Assembly: GCA_002422605.1 (NCBI GenBank)
Contig: DISW01000025.1
Coordinates: 372,001-436,000, forward strand
Source: Bacteriovoracaceae bacterium UBA6200
GTDB taxonomy: Bacteria > Bdellovibrionota > Bacteriovoracia > Bacteriovoracales > Bacteriovoracaceae
Reading direction: 5' to 3'
DNA: 64,000 nucleotides
Part shown: piece after piece, positions 34,186 to 42,677 of the stretch
How positions within the stretch are numbered: position 1 is the stretch's first letter
How the letters are laid out: each line of letters begins with the position of its first letter
Notes under the pieces: model-generated
The model's input: only the letters and a program-made list of their open reading frames with translations
What the model was told of the DNA's origin: nothing
Database searches by the model: none
Made by a program: the position numbers and the translations under genes

Positions 34186-35710
34186 ATCTGAGTAAGGCCC
34201 CCGGTCCTAATGGAAGATTAAGGCTCATCCATACAAAAAGCATGATCGACCATGCAATAAGAAAACCAACTGAATAAGGAAGCATTAAGGCGATAACAGT
34301 ACCAACTTTTGCCTTAGGATCGTATTTAATAGCAAAGGCCAGGATCAGTGGGAAGTAGGACATCAAAGGAGAAATGATATTGACCACCGAATCTGCCACC
34401 CGATAAGAGGCCTGGCTCAGTTCAGGTGAGATTCCTAATAACATGAACATAGGAACAAAGATTGGGGCCATAAGTGCCCATTTGGCCGAGGCGCTTCCAA
34501 TCACAAGATCCAGAACTACTGTTAAGAGAATAAAGCCGAGCATTAATGGAACAGGGCCAAGGCCCAGATCTTTTAAAACCTCAGAACCTTTCACTGCTAG
34601 AATAAGGCCCATATTGGAAAAGTTAAAAAGCGATATAAATTGTGAAGCAAAAAATACGAGCACAAGATAAGGAGCGAGAGTACTCATAGCTTCCTGCATA
34701 GCATCTGTTACATCAGTTTGATTTTTGAACTTATGAGAAGCAAAGCCATAGGCCAGACCGGGTAGTGCTCCAAAAAGGAAGATAATTGCAACAACTCCCT
34801 TTAAGGCAGATGAATGAAGTATGTCAGGAGAGGCAGGATCACGCAAAAATCCATCTTGTGGAATAAGACCTCCTAAAAGGCAAAGAATAAGCACCAGCGT
34901 GACTAGACCGGCCCAAAAAAGACCTCTTTTTTCTTTGCTGTTTAAACCTTCTAGTTCTGATTTCTCTCTATCGCCTTGATATTCACCTAAAAAAGGAATT
35001 GTGAACTTATTCGCAATGAGAGTTCCAACCCCTACTATCAGGAGTGATGAGGTCGCCATGAAGTACCAGTTCGAAACAGGAGTCACGACGTAGCTTTGGT
35101 CCAGAATTCTTGCAGCTTCTTGAGAAATCCCTGAGAGCATTGGATCTGCAGTACTTAAAAGGATATTGGCCGCAAACCCACCTGAGACTCCGGCAAAACA
35201 AATGGCCAGTCCAGCAAGAGGATTAAGGCCTGCACTGTGGAAAGTGAGAGCTGCAAGAGGGATGAGTAGAACATAACCAATGTCTCCTCCTGTATGAGAA
35301 AGCACTCCCGCCAAGAGCACCGCTGGAACTAAGAGTTGGCGGGGGGATTTCAAGACCAAAAGGCGAAGAAGGGTGGAAAGGATACCGCTTTTTTCTGCTA
35401 AACTAAATCCAAGCATCGCGACCAATACAGTTCCTAGTGGAGCAAAGCCTGTAAAGTTCTTAACCATTTCTGTTAGTACATGGCGTAGACCAGAAGCAGA
35501 AAAGAGATTAATAGAAGAGATGGCTTTCCCTGTAACCGGATGGATCGCTTGAATTTCCATGACAGTGACTATTCCGGAAATCCCCATAACGAGGAAGGTA
35601 AGGTAAAGGAACATGATCGCTGGATGAGGTAAAGCATTTCCTGCGCGCTCAACAGCTCCTAGAAAGCGGTATAAAACCGAGGATGGCTTTGCATTTGTTC
35701 CATTCGTCAT
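34172..35710 (-). CDS. AbgT-family transporter
   Basis: A 512-residue membrane protein, the usual AbgT length. The N-terminal FLGAVERAGNALPHPAIMFLYL, GFAPLGTVLVAMLGFSLAEKSG, SHTGGDIGYVLLIPLAALTFH and the late ASAKWALMAPIFVPMFMLLGI are characteristic. AbgT of E. coli imports p-aminobenzoyl-glutamate; MtrF/YdaH relatives export antimetabolites. It is followed by the coupled cupin-like gene. The start at 35710 has an AAGGAG-type site upstream. Confidence 0.9.
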   Translation of the reverse strand: MTNGTNAKPSSVLYRFLGAVERAGNALPHPAIMFLYLTFLVMGISGIVTVMEIQAIHPVTGKAISSINLFSASGLRHVLTEMVKNFTGFAPLGTVLVAMLGFSLAEKSGILSTLLRLLVLKSPRQLLVPAVLLAGVLSHTGGDIGYVLLIPLAALTFHSAGLNPLAGLAICFAGVSGGFAANILLSTADPMLSGISQEAARILDQSYVVTPVSNWYFMATSSLLIVGVGTLIANKFTIPFLGEYQGDREKSELEGLNSKEKRGLFWAGLVTLVLILCLLGGLIPQDGFLRDPASPDILHSSALKGVVAIIFLFGALPGLAYGFASHKFKNQTDVTDAMQEAMSTLAPYLVLVFFASQFISLFNFSNMGLILAVKGSEVLKDLGLGPVPLMLGFILLTVVLDLVIGSASAKWALMAPIFVPMFMLLGISPELSQASYRVADSVVNIISPLMSYFPLILAFAIKYDPKAKVGTVIALMLPYSVGFLIAWSIMLFVWMSLNLPLGPGALLRYVSP

Positions 35711-35759
35711 CTTAAAAACTCCTTATTAAATAAGGATATGATGAATAGAATTAAAAAGT

Positions 35760-36290
35760 CTAATGATGCTTTCGAGCAGGATTGCCAGAGACGATTGTAT
35801 CATCAGGAACATCTTTGGTGACTACGGAGCCGGCCCCAACGATACAACGATTACCGATTGTTACACCGGGAAGGATGATGGCTCCTCCACCAATCCAGCA
35901 ATCATCACCAATCGAGATTGGTTTTCCTTGTTCAAGGGTCCTTCTGATTGAAAACTCCAGGGGATGAGTGGCCGTATAAATTTGTACTCCCGGCCCGAAA
36001 AAAACATGAGACCCGATTTTGACTTTTGCTACATCCAGGACAACACAGTTTGTATTGAAAAAGACATTTTCACCGCAAAAAATATTAAAACCATAATCAC
36101 AATAGAAGGGAGGCTCAATATAAAGAGAATGGTGAACGTGAGGAAATAGTACTTTCAAAATGTGATGGCTTGTTCCGATATTGTTAAGTTGTTTTAAATG
36201 ATATTTTGTTCTTGCTCGATCTTCGACAAGTTCTTTGTCTCGGGCATCATAAAGCTTTCCTGCTAACATTTTTTCTTTTTCTGATTCCAT
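35760..36290 (-). CDS. maa: Maltose/galactoside O-acetyltransferase (Maa/LacA/NodL type)
   Basis: A 176-residue left-handed beta-helix acetyltransferase. The N-terminal KEKMLAGKLYDARDKELVEDR is the sugar-acetyltransferase (Mac) domain. Hexapeptide repeats follow, with the active-site His at 109 in VQIYTATHPLEF and then DDCWIGGGAIILPGVTIGN and VGAGSVVTKDVPDDTIVSGN. It transfers acetyl from acetyl-CoA to a sugar hydroxyl. Length is right for the family. It lies 49 bases upstream of the AbgT-family gene on the same strand. Confidence 0.9.
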   Translation of the reverse strand: MESEKEKMLAGKLYDARDKELVEDRARTKYHLKQLNNIGTSHHILKVLFPHVHHSLYIEPPFYCDYGFNIFCGENVFFNTNCVVLDVAKVKIGSHVFFGPGVQIYTATHPLEFSIRRTLEQGKPISIGDDCWIGGGAIILPGVTIGNRCIVGAGSVVTKDVPDDTIVSGNPARKHH

Positions 36291-36365
36291 AATTCACCTC
36301 AAAAGAATGCTATGGGTCTTAAGTCTTTCACCAATTAAGGCTATTTTACCTGCTGGAGAAATAAT

Positions 36366-37097
36366 ATGCTTAAAAAAACAATGATACCGATGACGCTTTT
36401 GATTGCGTCACCTCTTACTGCTTTTGCCAACACGAGCTTGATAGTTGAAGCCGGTCATGTGAAAAATACCTTTAACAAAGTTAAAATAGACGGAGAAGAA
36501 GGGAGTCTATTCAACTTAGCACCGGCCTTAGATGACAAAATCTTTTATCGTCTAAGTCTTATTCATAAATTCAGTTCTCCTCATGGCTTCAGACTTCTTT
36601 ACGCACCCCTTGAATTTAATGGTGATAAACGCTACTCGAAGGATATCAACTTCGGTGGTGTTAATTTTATATCAGGCAAAAAAACTGATGTGGAATATAG
36701 CTTTAATTCATATAGGGGAACATATTTCTATGAAATACTCGCGGATAATAATTTGTTAGTGAGATTAGGGGGAACTTTAAAGGTAAGAGATGCTAAGATC
36801 GAACTTTCTCAGGATGATCGAAAGAAGTTTAAAAAGAACACTGGGATCGTTCCTTTATTCTATTTTTATTCTGAATATAAGTGGGATAACGGATTCAACA
36901 TTGCTTTTGACTTTGATGGATTGGCCGCTCCTCAGGGAAGGGCCTTCGATATGGCCTTAATGGGTGGGTATGCTTTTTCTCCTTCTTATAAAATGAATTT
37001 GGGATTTAGGATGTTGGAAGGGGGAGTCGATAATGAAAAGGTTTATAATTTTTCACAGATAAACTATAGCTTTGCTTCTCTTCAGATAAATTTTTAA
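36366..37097 (+). CDS. Outer-membrane beta-barrel-like protein
   Basis: A 243-residue protein with a cleavable signal (MTLLIASPLTAFANTS). Alternating amphipathic strands follow: FYRLSLIHKF, FRLLYAPLEF, NLLVRLGGTLKV, NGFNIAFDFDGL, YKMNLGFRML and a final aromatic strand SFASLQINF. The terminal Phe fits BAM-inserted barrels. No specific family is recognised. ATG is preceded by CTGGAGAAATAAT. A bidirectional terminator follows. Confidence 0.7.
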   Translation: MLKKTMIPMTLLIASPLTAFANTSLIVEAGHVKNTFNKVKIDGEEGSLFNLAPALDDKIFYRLSLIHKFSSPHGFRLLYAPLEFNGDKRYSKDINFGGVNFISGKKTDVEYSFNSYRGTYFYEILADNNLLVRLGGTLKVRDAKIELSQDDRKKFKKNTGIVPLFYFYSEYKWDNGFNIAFDFDGLAAPQGRAFDMALMGGYAFSPSYKMNLGFRMLEGGVDNEKVYNFSQINYSFASLQINF

Positions 37098-37130
37098 AAA
37101 GTATGAGCACTTACGGTGCTCATACTTTTT
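37096..37130. terminator. Bidirectional terminator
   Basis: A perfect 15-bp stem (AAAAAGTATGAGCAC / GTGCTCATACTTTTT) with a five-base loop. It has a T run on each strand, between the convergent barrel and Q/G-rich genes. Confidence 0.9.
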
Positions 37131-37137
37131 AAAATAA

Positions 37138-37368
37138 CTATTGCTTGAGATTTTGATCCCGATTCACATCTGAGCGTTGCGACCCTTGCTGTGAACCTTG
37201 TTGAGTGCCGGATTCAGATCGTCCTTGTTCACTTCCTTGTTGTAGACCTTCCTGGTTTCTTTGGAAGTTTTTCTGTTCACCTTGACGCTGACCTTGTCCC
37301 TGTTGCTGTCTACCGGATTGCTGATTTTGTCCGATATTTTGTTTTTCACCTTGATTTACATTTTCCAT
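37138..37368 (-). CDS. Small disordered Gln/Gly/Arg-rich protein
   Basis: A 76-residue low-complexity hydrophilic protein made almost only of Q, G, R, N, E and S (QQSGRQQQGQGQRQGEQ, GTQQGSQQGSQRSD). There is no hydrophobic core or signal. ATG 37368 is chosen because AAGGAAGG precedes it at six bases; ATG 37392 lacks a site. It ends at the bidirectional terminator, which supports a real transcript. It resembles hydrophilin or stress-type disordered proteins; function unknown. Confidence 0.65.
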   Translation of the reverse strand: MENVNQGEKQNIGQNQQSGRQQQGQGQRQGEQKNFQRNQEGLQQGSEQGRSESGTQQGSQQGSQRSDVNRDQNLKQ

Positions 37369-37503
37369 AATTCCTTCCTTTGTTAGGTTCATTCCTTGGG
37401 TATTATGGTTGCAACTCGAGTGCCGTTTTCTTTTTCTCCAAGACGTTGATTTGTATTCCGCACCAAGGACACTTCTTCCCTGTTCTTGCTCGTCAGAGAA
37501 TTA

Positions 37504-39114
37504 TTATTCTTGTTGGAGGCAGCTTGGATTTTTAGCTTCGGGATAAGTCAGGAATGTAATAGTGGTTGGTTCGAAATTAATCACACCGGCATTAACTGTT
37601 ATTTCACCGATCTTTGGGAGGCGATCATTTCTGGCAAGTTTTAAAACTTTTCCATTAAGCTTAATATGGTTTCCCGGTAATGAGTCAGCAGTAAGAGTAT
37701 ATCTTCGTCCGTCTAATGCGATATTTAATTCGGTTGATTTTTCTTTATCGTTATTAATAACCAACATGGCAACTCCACCTTGAGTTTTATATAAACAATG
37801 TGCATAAACGTGAAGACCAGGTTTAATGATTTGCTCAGAATCAAGAACAGCTGATCCCATAAATCTTCTCCAAAGAAGTCCCCCCCAGAAAATTGGTTTG
37901 GGCGAAAAATCTTTTTCATCCAGGAGGCTATAATTGCTGGCCGCAAGAGTGTTATGAATACTGACTTTCACCCCTTGAGTTGCCTGTCTTCCTAACTGAT
38001 CCAAATAGCGAAATGTATCTAGAAAAGATCCACCCCATGGATTTCCCCCACAAGCGGCATCGGCCGTTTCTGTATTCCAGAGTGGAACTCGAGGTACATA
38101 TTTATCACGAAGTGCTGCATAGAAAGAAATCGTTTGATCTATCCTTCCAAGCCAATCTTCCGAAAGAGAATTCTCCAGAGAAATTTGATTTCCTGCCGAA
38201 GCACATCTTTTAGAGAGGGCGCCATAATAATGAAATGAAAACGCTTGAATAAATGATCCTGGCATTTCTTTTAAAAGGCTTTCAGTTTTAATTAATTTTG
38301 AATCAGAAGAATAAACAAAACCACCATTCTCATGATTGCTTTCCCCAACCGAACCTGGTCCTAAAATGATAGTGTCGTGCGAAGTCTTTTTTATGAAGTC
38401 TGCAAAAATTTTAAAATCTTTTCCATAGTCTTGAGCATTATAACCAAGAGGAGCACCGCCCATGATCGGCAGATTGGGTTCATTCATAAATTCTAAAGCG
38501 GCTATGTGGCCGCCTTGTGCTTTGGTAAAGTCAAATAAACGCTTGGCCTGAGCTGTTGTCCAAACACCATCCTCATCTCGAGTTCCCATACTTGTTGCGA
38601 GGGAAGTGACAATGCGGGCATTCGCGGCTTTTGAAAAATCAATTACATTTTTCCATTGATCACGAGTGAGTATACTAATGAAACCTTTGGGTGGATTGGT
38701 AAGTTTCTCTCCAGGCTTTTGAAAGTATGTACTGTTGGCCCAAGTGCCACTGACTCGCATATAAGAGGGACTTAATGCCTTGGCCAACCTTAATAGCCTT
38801 CTATTCTTTAAATCCATTGGAGAACGGTATTCATAGAGGCCAGGATTCATTCCTGTAGGAGTGTCACCTCCATCACTTATTTTTTTATTTGGTTGAGAGA
38901 GCAGGCTTTCTAATTCTGCACCATAAGGCTTCCAGAATTTGCCTCCTGTTACTTCTAGCATTTCAACATTAAAAGATTGATAGCGCTCGTCAACAGTTCC
39001 TAAAATCTGGAGTTTCCCTGGATTGAGAGAGTCGGGTGTTGCTTCTGGTTTTTTTTTAGATTCACAGGCCGCAAGCCCGCTCAGTAAGAGTAGCACCGCT
39101 AATTTTCTTGTCAT
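37504..39114 (-). CDS. GH79/heparanase-like glycoside hydrolase lipoprotein
   Basis: A 536-residue lipoprotein (LLLLSGLAAC, lipidated C17). It has a (beta/alpha)8 catalytic domain and a C-terminal beta domain. YMRVSGTWANSTYF is heparanase-like. The acid/base Glu is E212 in ALEFMNEPN, and the probable nucleophile is E349 in VPLWNTETADAACGG. Clan GH-A geometry is therefore intact. GH79 enzymes cleave beta-glucuronides of glycosaminoglycan-like polymers. It sits at the cell surface or in the periplasm, so it may digest host or environmental polysaccharide. Exact substrate unknown. Confidence 0.8.
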   Translation of the reverse strand: MTRKLAVLLLLSGLAACESKKKPEATPDSLNPGKLQILGTVDERYQSFNVEMLEVTGGKFWKPYGAELESLLSQPNKKISDGGDTPTGMNPGLYEYRSPMDLKNRRLLRLAKALSPSYMRVSGTWANSTYFQKPGEKLTNPPKGFISILTRDQWKNVIDFSKAANARIVTSLATSMGTRDEDGVWTTAQAKRLFDFTKAQGGHIAALEFMNEPNLPIMGGAPLGYNAQDYGKDFKIFADFIKKTSHDTIILGPGSVGESNHENGGFVYSSDSKLIKTESLLKEMPGSFIQAFSFHYYGALSKRCASAGNQISLENSLSEDWLGRIDQTISFYAALRDKYVPRVPLWNTETADAACGGNPWGGSFLDTFRYLDQLGRQATQGVKVSIHNTLAASNYSLLDEKDFSPKPIFWGGLLWRRFMGSAVLDSEQIIKPGLHVYAHCLYKTQGGVAMLVINNDKEKSTELNIALDGRRYTLTADSLPGNHIKLNGKVLKLARNDRLPKIGEITVNAGVINFEPTTITFLTYPEAKNPSCLQQE

Positions 39115-39186
39115 GAGGGCTCCCTTTCAAGGACAGAGACGCTGAGATATGAGACCATACAGGGGGAGAATTTAAAACTTTATTTT

Positions 39187-39675
39187 ATGAAGCTAACAGA
39201 CAAACAGTTAAACTTTGCTATCTATTTTCTTGAATGTTTATTGGGCACGGTGATTGGTTATCAACTCTATCGGTTGCATCCAGTCGCTGGAGCGTGGTGT
39301 TTATTATCAATCATTCTGGTTCTTTCTCCTGACAAAAAAGATGCAATGGATTTGGCCATGAATAGAATTAAGGCCAACATCATCGGTGCCACGATTGGTC
39401 TTTTAATATTTTATATCCATCCCATTAATCTTCTTATGGTGACACTAGGTATTGCTTTAACGCTCCTGTTTTGTGAACTATTGAAAGTTCGAACTGCTAG
39501 CCGTACCGCCATGATATCGGTCTTGATTGTTACCATGCATGAACCTGGACAACATCTCTGGGATGTCGCTATGGAGCGGGCGCTAGGCGTCGTAACAGGT
39601 TGTTTAATTGGCGTCATTTTAACTTATGTCTTTCACGTCCTACTTAAGGCGAGGAAAAGTCATAAGAATGGCTAA
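39187..39675 (+). CDS. FUSC/aromatic-acid-exporter-like membrane protein
   Basis: A 162-residue protein with about five or six helices resembling the membrane half of FUSC proteins: FAIYFLECLLGTVIGYQLY, RIKANIIGATIGLLIFYI, SRTAMISVLIVTMHEPG and ERALGVVTGCLIGVIL. The RxxxNxxG and ERxxGxxxG repeats are typical. Full-length relatives are longer and carry a cytoplasmic domain, absent here. Start ATG 39187 has no clear ribosome site. Possible role: export of a small aromatic or anionic compound. Confidence 0.75.
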   Translation: MKLTDKQLNFAIYFLECLLGTVIGYQLYRLHPVAGAWCLLSIILVLSPDKKDAMDLAMNRIKANIIGATIGLLIFYIHPINLLMVTLGIALTLLFCELLKVRTASRTAMISVLIVTMHEPGQHLWDVAMERALGVVTGCLIGVILTYVFHVLLKARKSHKNG

Positions 39676-39783
39676 AAGGTAGACGCTACCTATGCGTTAC
39701 CTGTGCGTTGCATTGTGTGTTAGTTCTATGCAGTTTGCCTCTGAATGCGATAAGGAGTCCCTTTAAAATTTAAGGGGGACAAA

Positions 39784-40836
39784 TTGAGAAATCTCTTTTT
39801 GGCGAGTTTGTGTTTTTTTGTACTAACTTCAGTTAAAGCGGCCATTAACTCTGAGTGGCCTTCCTACTCAGACCCTAAAATTCAAGTACCGGCCTATGAG
39901 AAAAAATTCTCAAATTTGCCACTCGCTGCTACAATTAATGATTCTCAGAAACTATGGGCCAATGATTACTGGCCTCGTCGGAATGGGCTCATCAACTATC
40001 GTTGGAATGCAAAGAATCCAACTGGTTTTAAATTAGTTTCTCCAACTAAAGCAGAACTTTTGAAAATGTCGTTAGAAGAAATAGCGACATTGGCCCCTTC
40101 TGAAAAACTAGACATCCTTAATGGTAATTATGATTATCCTCTGAAAGAAGAATCCGATAGCAGATCTTCTCCTCGAGCTCCTATCTGGCATGGTATCTGT
40201 CATGGATGGTCTCCAGCTGCTATTAATCATAATGAGCCACTCGCGAAAACGTTAATAAACCCTGATGGTATTGCTGTTCCTTTTGGTTCTTCTGATATCA
40301 AGGGCCTTTTAAGTTATTACTATGCCTATAAGCATGAAGTCTCTTCCACTCATCAAATGGGTAAGCGTTGTCAGATCAACATTGGACCTGGCTGTGATAA
40401 TGATTTGAATGCAGGAGCCTTCCATCTTGTTCTCACTAATAAATTAGGTCTGGAAAACACGAGTTTTGTGGCCGACATCGAAAGAGGTCGTCAGGTTTGG
40501 AATCATGCTGCCAATGAATACTCAAGCATTGTCGTAAGAGACAATCTCCCTCCTGCCAGCGATTCTGCCAAAGGTACAGTCAGAAGAGTTCAAGTGAAAA
40601 CGGCCATGACTGTCGTAATGAAAATAGCCAAGAATAGCTGGGAACCAGTTCTGGGAACTGAGGCCCAGATTAATGAAGTAAGAAATTACGAATACACTCT
40701 TGAACTCAATGCTTCTGGTGAGATTATTGGTGGGGAGTGGATTTCTCATGCACGCCCGGATTTCCTTTGGACGATGAAAAAAGCGGAAGCATTCAAAGGT
40801 CAATTCTCACGTCTCTCTGAACTCTTAAACGATTAA
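39784..40836 (+). CDS. Secreted transglutaminase-elicitor-like protein
   Basis: A 350-residue protein starting at TTG 39784, with AAGGGGG five bases upstream and signal peptide NLFLASLCFFVLTSVKAA. The central motif PIWHGICHGWSPAAINHNEP (C139, H140) and VPFGSSDIKGLLSYYYAYKH resemble the bacterial TGase-elicitor (GP42-like) family. A catalytic Cys would be followed by the His in AGAFHLVLTN and an Asp near VADIERG. Such enzymes would crosslink or deamidate proteins; activity is not shown here. The family assignment is from memory and moderately sure. Confidence 0.65.
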   Translation: MRNLFLASLCFFVLTSVKAAINSEWPSYSDPKIQVPAYEKKFSNLPLAATINDSQKLWANDYWPRRNGLINYRWNAKNPTGFKLVSPTKAELLKMSLEEIATLAPSEKLDILNGNYDYPLKEESDSRSSPRAPIWHGICHGWSPAAINHNEPLAKTLINPDGIAVPFGSSDIKGLLSYYYAYKHEVSSTHQMGKRCQINIGPGCDNDLNAGAFHLVLTNKLGLENTSFVADIERGRQVWNHAANEYSSIVVRDNLPPASDSAKGTVRRVQVKTAMTVVMKIAKNSWEPVLGTEAQINEVRNYEYTLELNASGEIIGGEWISHARPDFLWTMKKAEAFKGQFSRLSELLND

Positions 40837-40845
40837 ATCAAAGTC

Positions 40846-40866
40846 AGGCCCGCTTAAGGTGGGCCT
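40846..40866 (+). terminator. Terminator-like hairpin
   Basis: An 8-bp stem (AGGCCCGC / GTGGGCCT, one G-T pair) with loop TTAAG, ten bases after the stop of the transglutaminase-like gene. No strong T run follows. Confidence 0.55.
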
Positions 40867-40961
40867 CTACATCTATAAAATTTACCTGCCTTTCATTTAT
40901 CTATTCTTAATAATCCTGAAATTCGCTAAGTTCCCCTCAAATTCTAAACCCCAGGTTTCCT

Positions 40962-42644
40962 ATGAAAAAGCTTATCCATGCGGTTATTCTCTGCACTCTT
41001 TTTGTTCCTGCTATCTCCCAGGCCGAGGAAAGTTATTGTCTGGCGATTAGAGGAAATGGGGAAGCAATGCCAGCTCATTGGGGAGCGATATCTCAGGTTA
41101 TTCAGAAAAAAGGCATGCCGGTTGCTCTGGCAGGCGGCAGCTCGGCCAGTATTTCTTTATTCCTGATTGATAGTTTGGCGGCCAATCCCCGCAAGCTTTC
41201 AAATACTGAGAACGCGTTATTGGTTAAATCTTTTCAGGGATATTTTGAAGCTTTAACCCAGACGAAAGAGGGGAAGGCCATCGCAGCGATTCTCGCTGAT
41301 AAGAGAATTTTCAGAGAATTGATTGACCGTGCCGGAAGGCTCGAATCAATAAGGATTACTCCCCGTGAGATTGGCATTTTTAAAGGTCATCTTTCTTCTC
41401 TTCAGACAATTTTCAATTCACAGGATTTAAAAGGACTCATTAATCCTGAATTCGAAGCCTACGTGAAAGAAACGATCTCTTTTGCTGATGCTCTTGGATA
41501 TAAAAGAATGGGTATAACACCAGAAATGGTTGAGTATCGTAAATTTCAAATAACCAACGCGATTAAAAATTTTGGTTCATTCAATGCAGCTGCTGACGAT
41601 GCGATCTTCTTCCGCCCAGGTTTAGTTAGCTTTGCTCATTTAGCTAACGTTATAGGCAAAATGGGAGATTTCTACGCCGGCATAAAACTTAAAAACGTTG
41701 CTGTTCAAAAACAAGTCGACCAGAATGTTGATCAGTTTCTTAAGAGTTGTGCACCCGGAAGTGAAATACTGACATGGAGTGAGCTTTCAAAAGCTAAGCC
41801 CCTGTGCCAACAGCTTTTAATGAAATCTGTCTTAAGCTATCGTGATGTGACTGAAAAAGACGGTAGTAAGAGTGTAAGAATCCAGGAACTCATTGGATCT
41901 AAACTTGCAGCATTTCCAACCACTGCGGTTCTGACTGGCAATGCTGTCATCAAGTATCGCAAGGCGCGGGAAGAGTTTCGTTTTACCCAGAATCTGAACT
42001 TTGGGAGAGATTTTCAGGTTGAAGAAGAAGATATCCATTTCGGCTACTGGGGCGACAAGTATAAGCTTAGAGAAATTGAGAATAATCTTCGATATGGCTC
42101 TTTAACCAGAAACGATAAAAAGTCTAAAAAGTTTTTGAGTTTAGGAAGCCGAAGTTGGTTAGAAGCACTTTCCACTTCTCCTGCCGAGCCGGGACTTTCT
42201 GCTTTGATCGATCTTAACCACGAATTTATTTCTGCCGGAGGGTGGAGTGATCTCCATCCAACATTAATCTTAAGGGCACATGGCTGCGAAGATATCGTTT
42301 ACCTCACTCGCAGAGGGGGAGAATCATTGTTTGCTCAGGGAGTAATGAAGCGCTTGAGTAACTATGAGGGTTTTGAATTTACTGATTGGATGAATCTTAC
42401 TCCTTCACAGACTTATCAGGAAAATGCCCGAGGGAATTTCAGCGATCAGGGCAGTTACGCTTCTTCCTGGAGCCAATTATATAATATGGCAAATGCTCAT
42501 AGTTCTCTTCGGCTTTCTATGAAAGCTGCCAGCAGTATCGTTTGTTCTAATTGGGATAATTTCGATCCTAGAAAACAATTAAATGCCTTAGTGGCAAACT
42601 CCTTCAGGGCCCCATGGTTAAATTCTGGCGAAATCTGTCGTTAG
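40962..42644 (+). CDS. Secreted patatin-like phospholipase
   Basis: A 560-residue protein with a signal peptide (KKLIHAVILCTLFVPAISQA). It then has a patatin-like start: YCLAIRGNGEAMPAHWGAIS provides the oxyanion-type glycine turn, and VALAGGSSASISLFLIDSL holds the nucleophile Ser60. The usual GxSxG has Ala62 in place of the second Gly. A candidate catalytic Asp is in RGNFSDQGSYASS near the end. It would act as a lipid acyl hydrolase outside the cytoplasm. The long middle region matches nothing I know. It is followed by radD after 33 bases. Confidence 0.7.
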   Translation: MKKLIHAVILCTLFVPAISQAEESYCLAIRGNGEAMPAHWGAISQVIQKKGMPVALAGGSSASISLFLIDSLAANPRKLSNTENALLVKSFQGYFEALTQTKEGKAIAAILADKRIFRELIDRAGRLESIRITPREIGIFKGHLSSLQTIFNSQDLKGLINPEFEAYVKETISFADALGYKRMGITPEMVEYRKFQITNAIKNFGSFNAAADDAIFFRPGLVSFAHLANVIGKMGDFYAGIKLKNVAVQKQVDQNVDQFLKSCAPGSEILTWSELSKAKPLCQQLLMKSVLSYRDVTEKDGSKSVRIQELIGSKLAAFPTTAVLTGNAVIKYRKAREEFRFTQNLNFGRDFQVEEEDIHFGYWGDKYKLREIENNLRYGSLTRNDKKSKKFLSLGSRSWLEALSTSPAEPGLSALIDLNHEFISAGGWSDLHPTLILRAHGCEDIVYLTRRGGESLFAQGVMKRLSNYEGFEFTDWMNLTPSQTYQENARGNFSDQGSYASSWSQLYNMANAHSSLRLSMKAASSIVCSNWDNFDPRKQLNALVANSFRAPWLNSGEICR

Positions 42645-42677
42645 CAATCTCTGTCAGATGAGTTAAGATAAGTGTAG

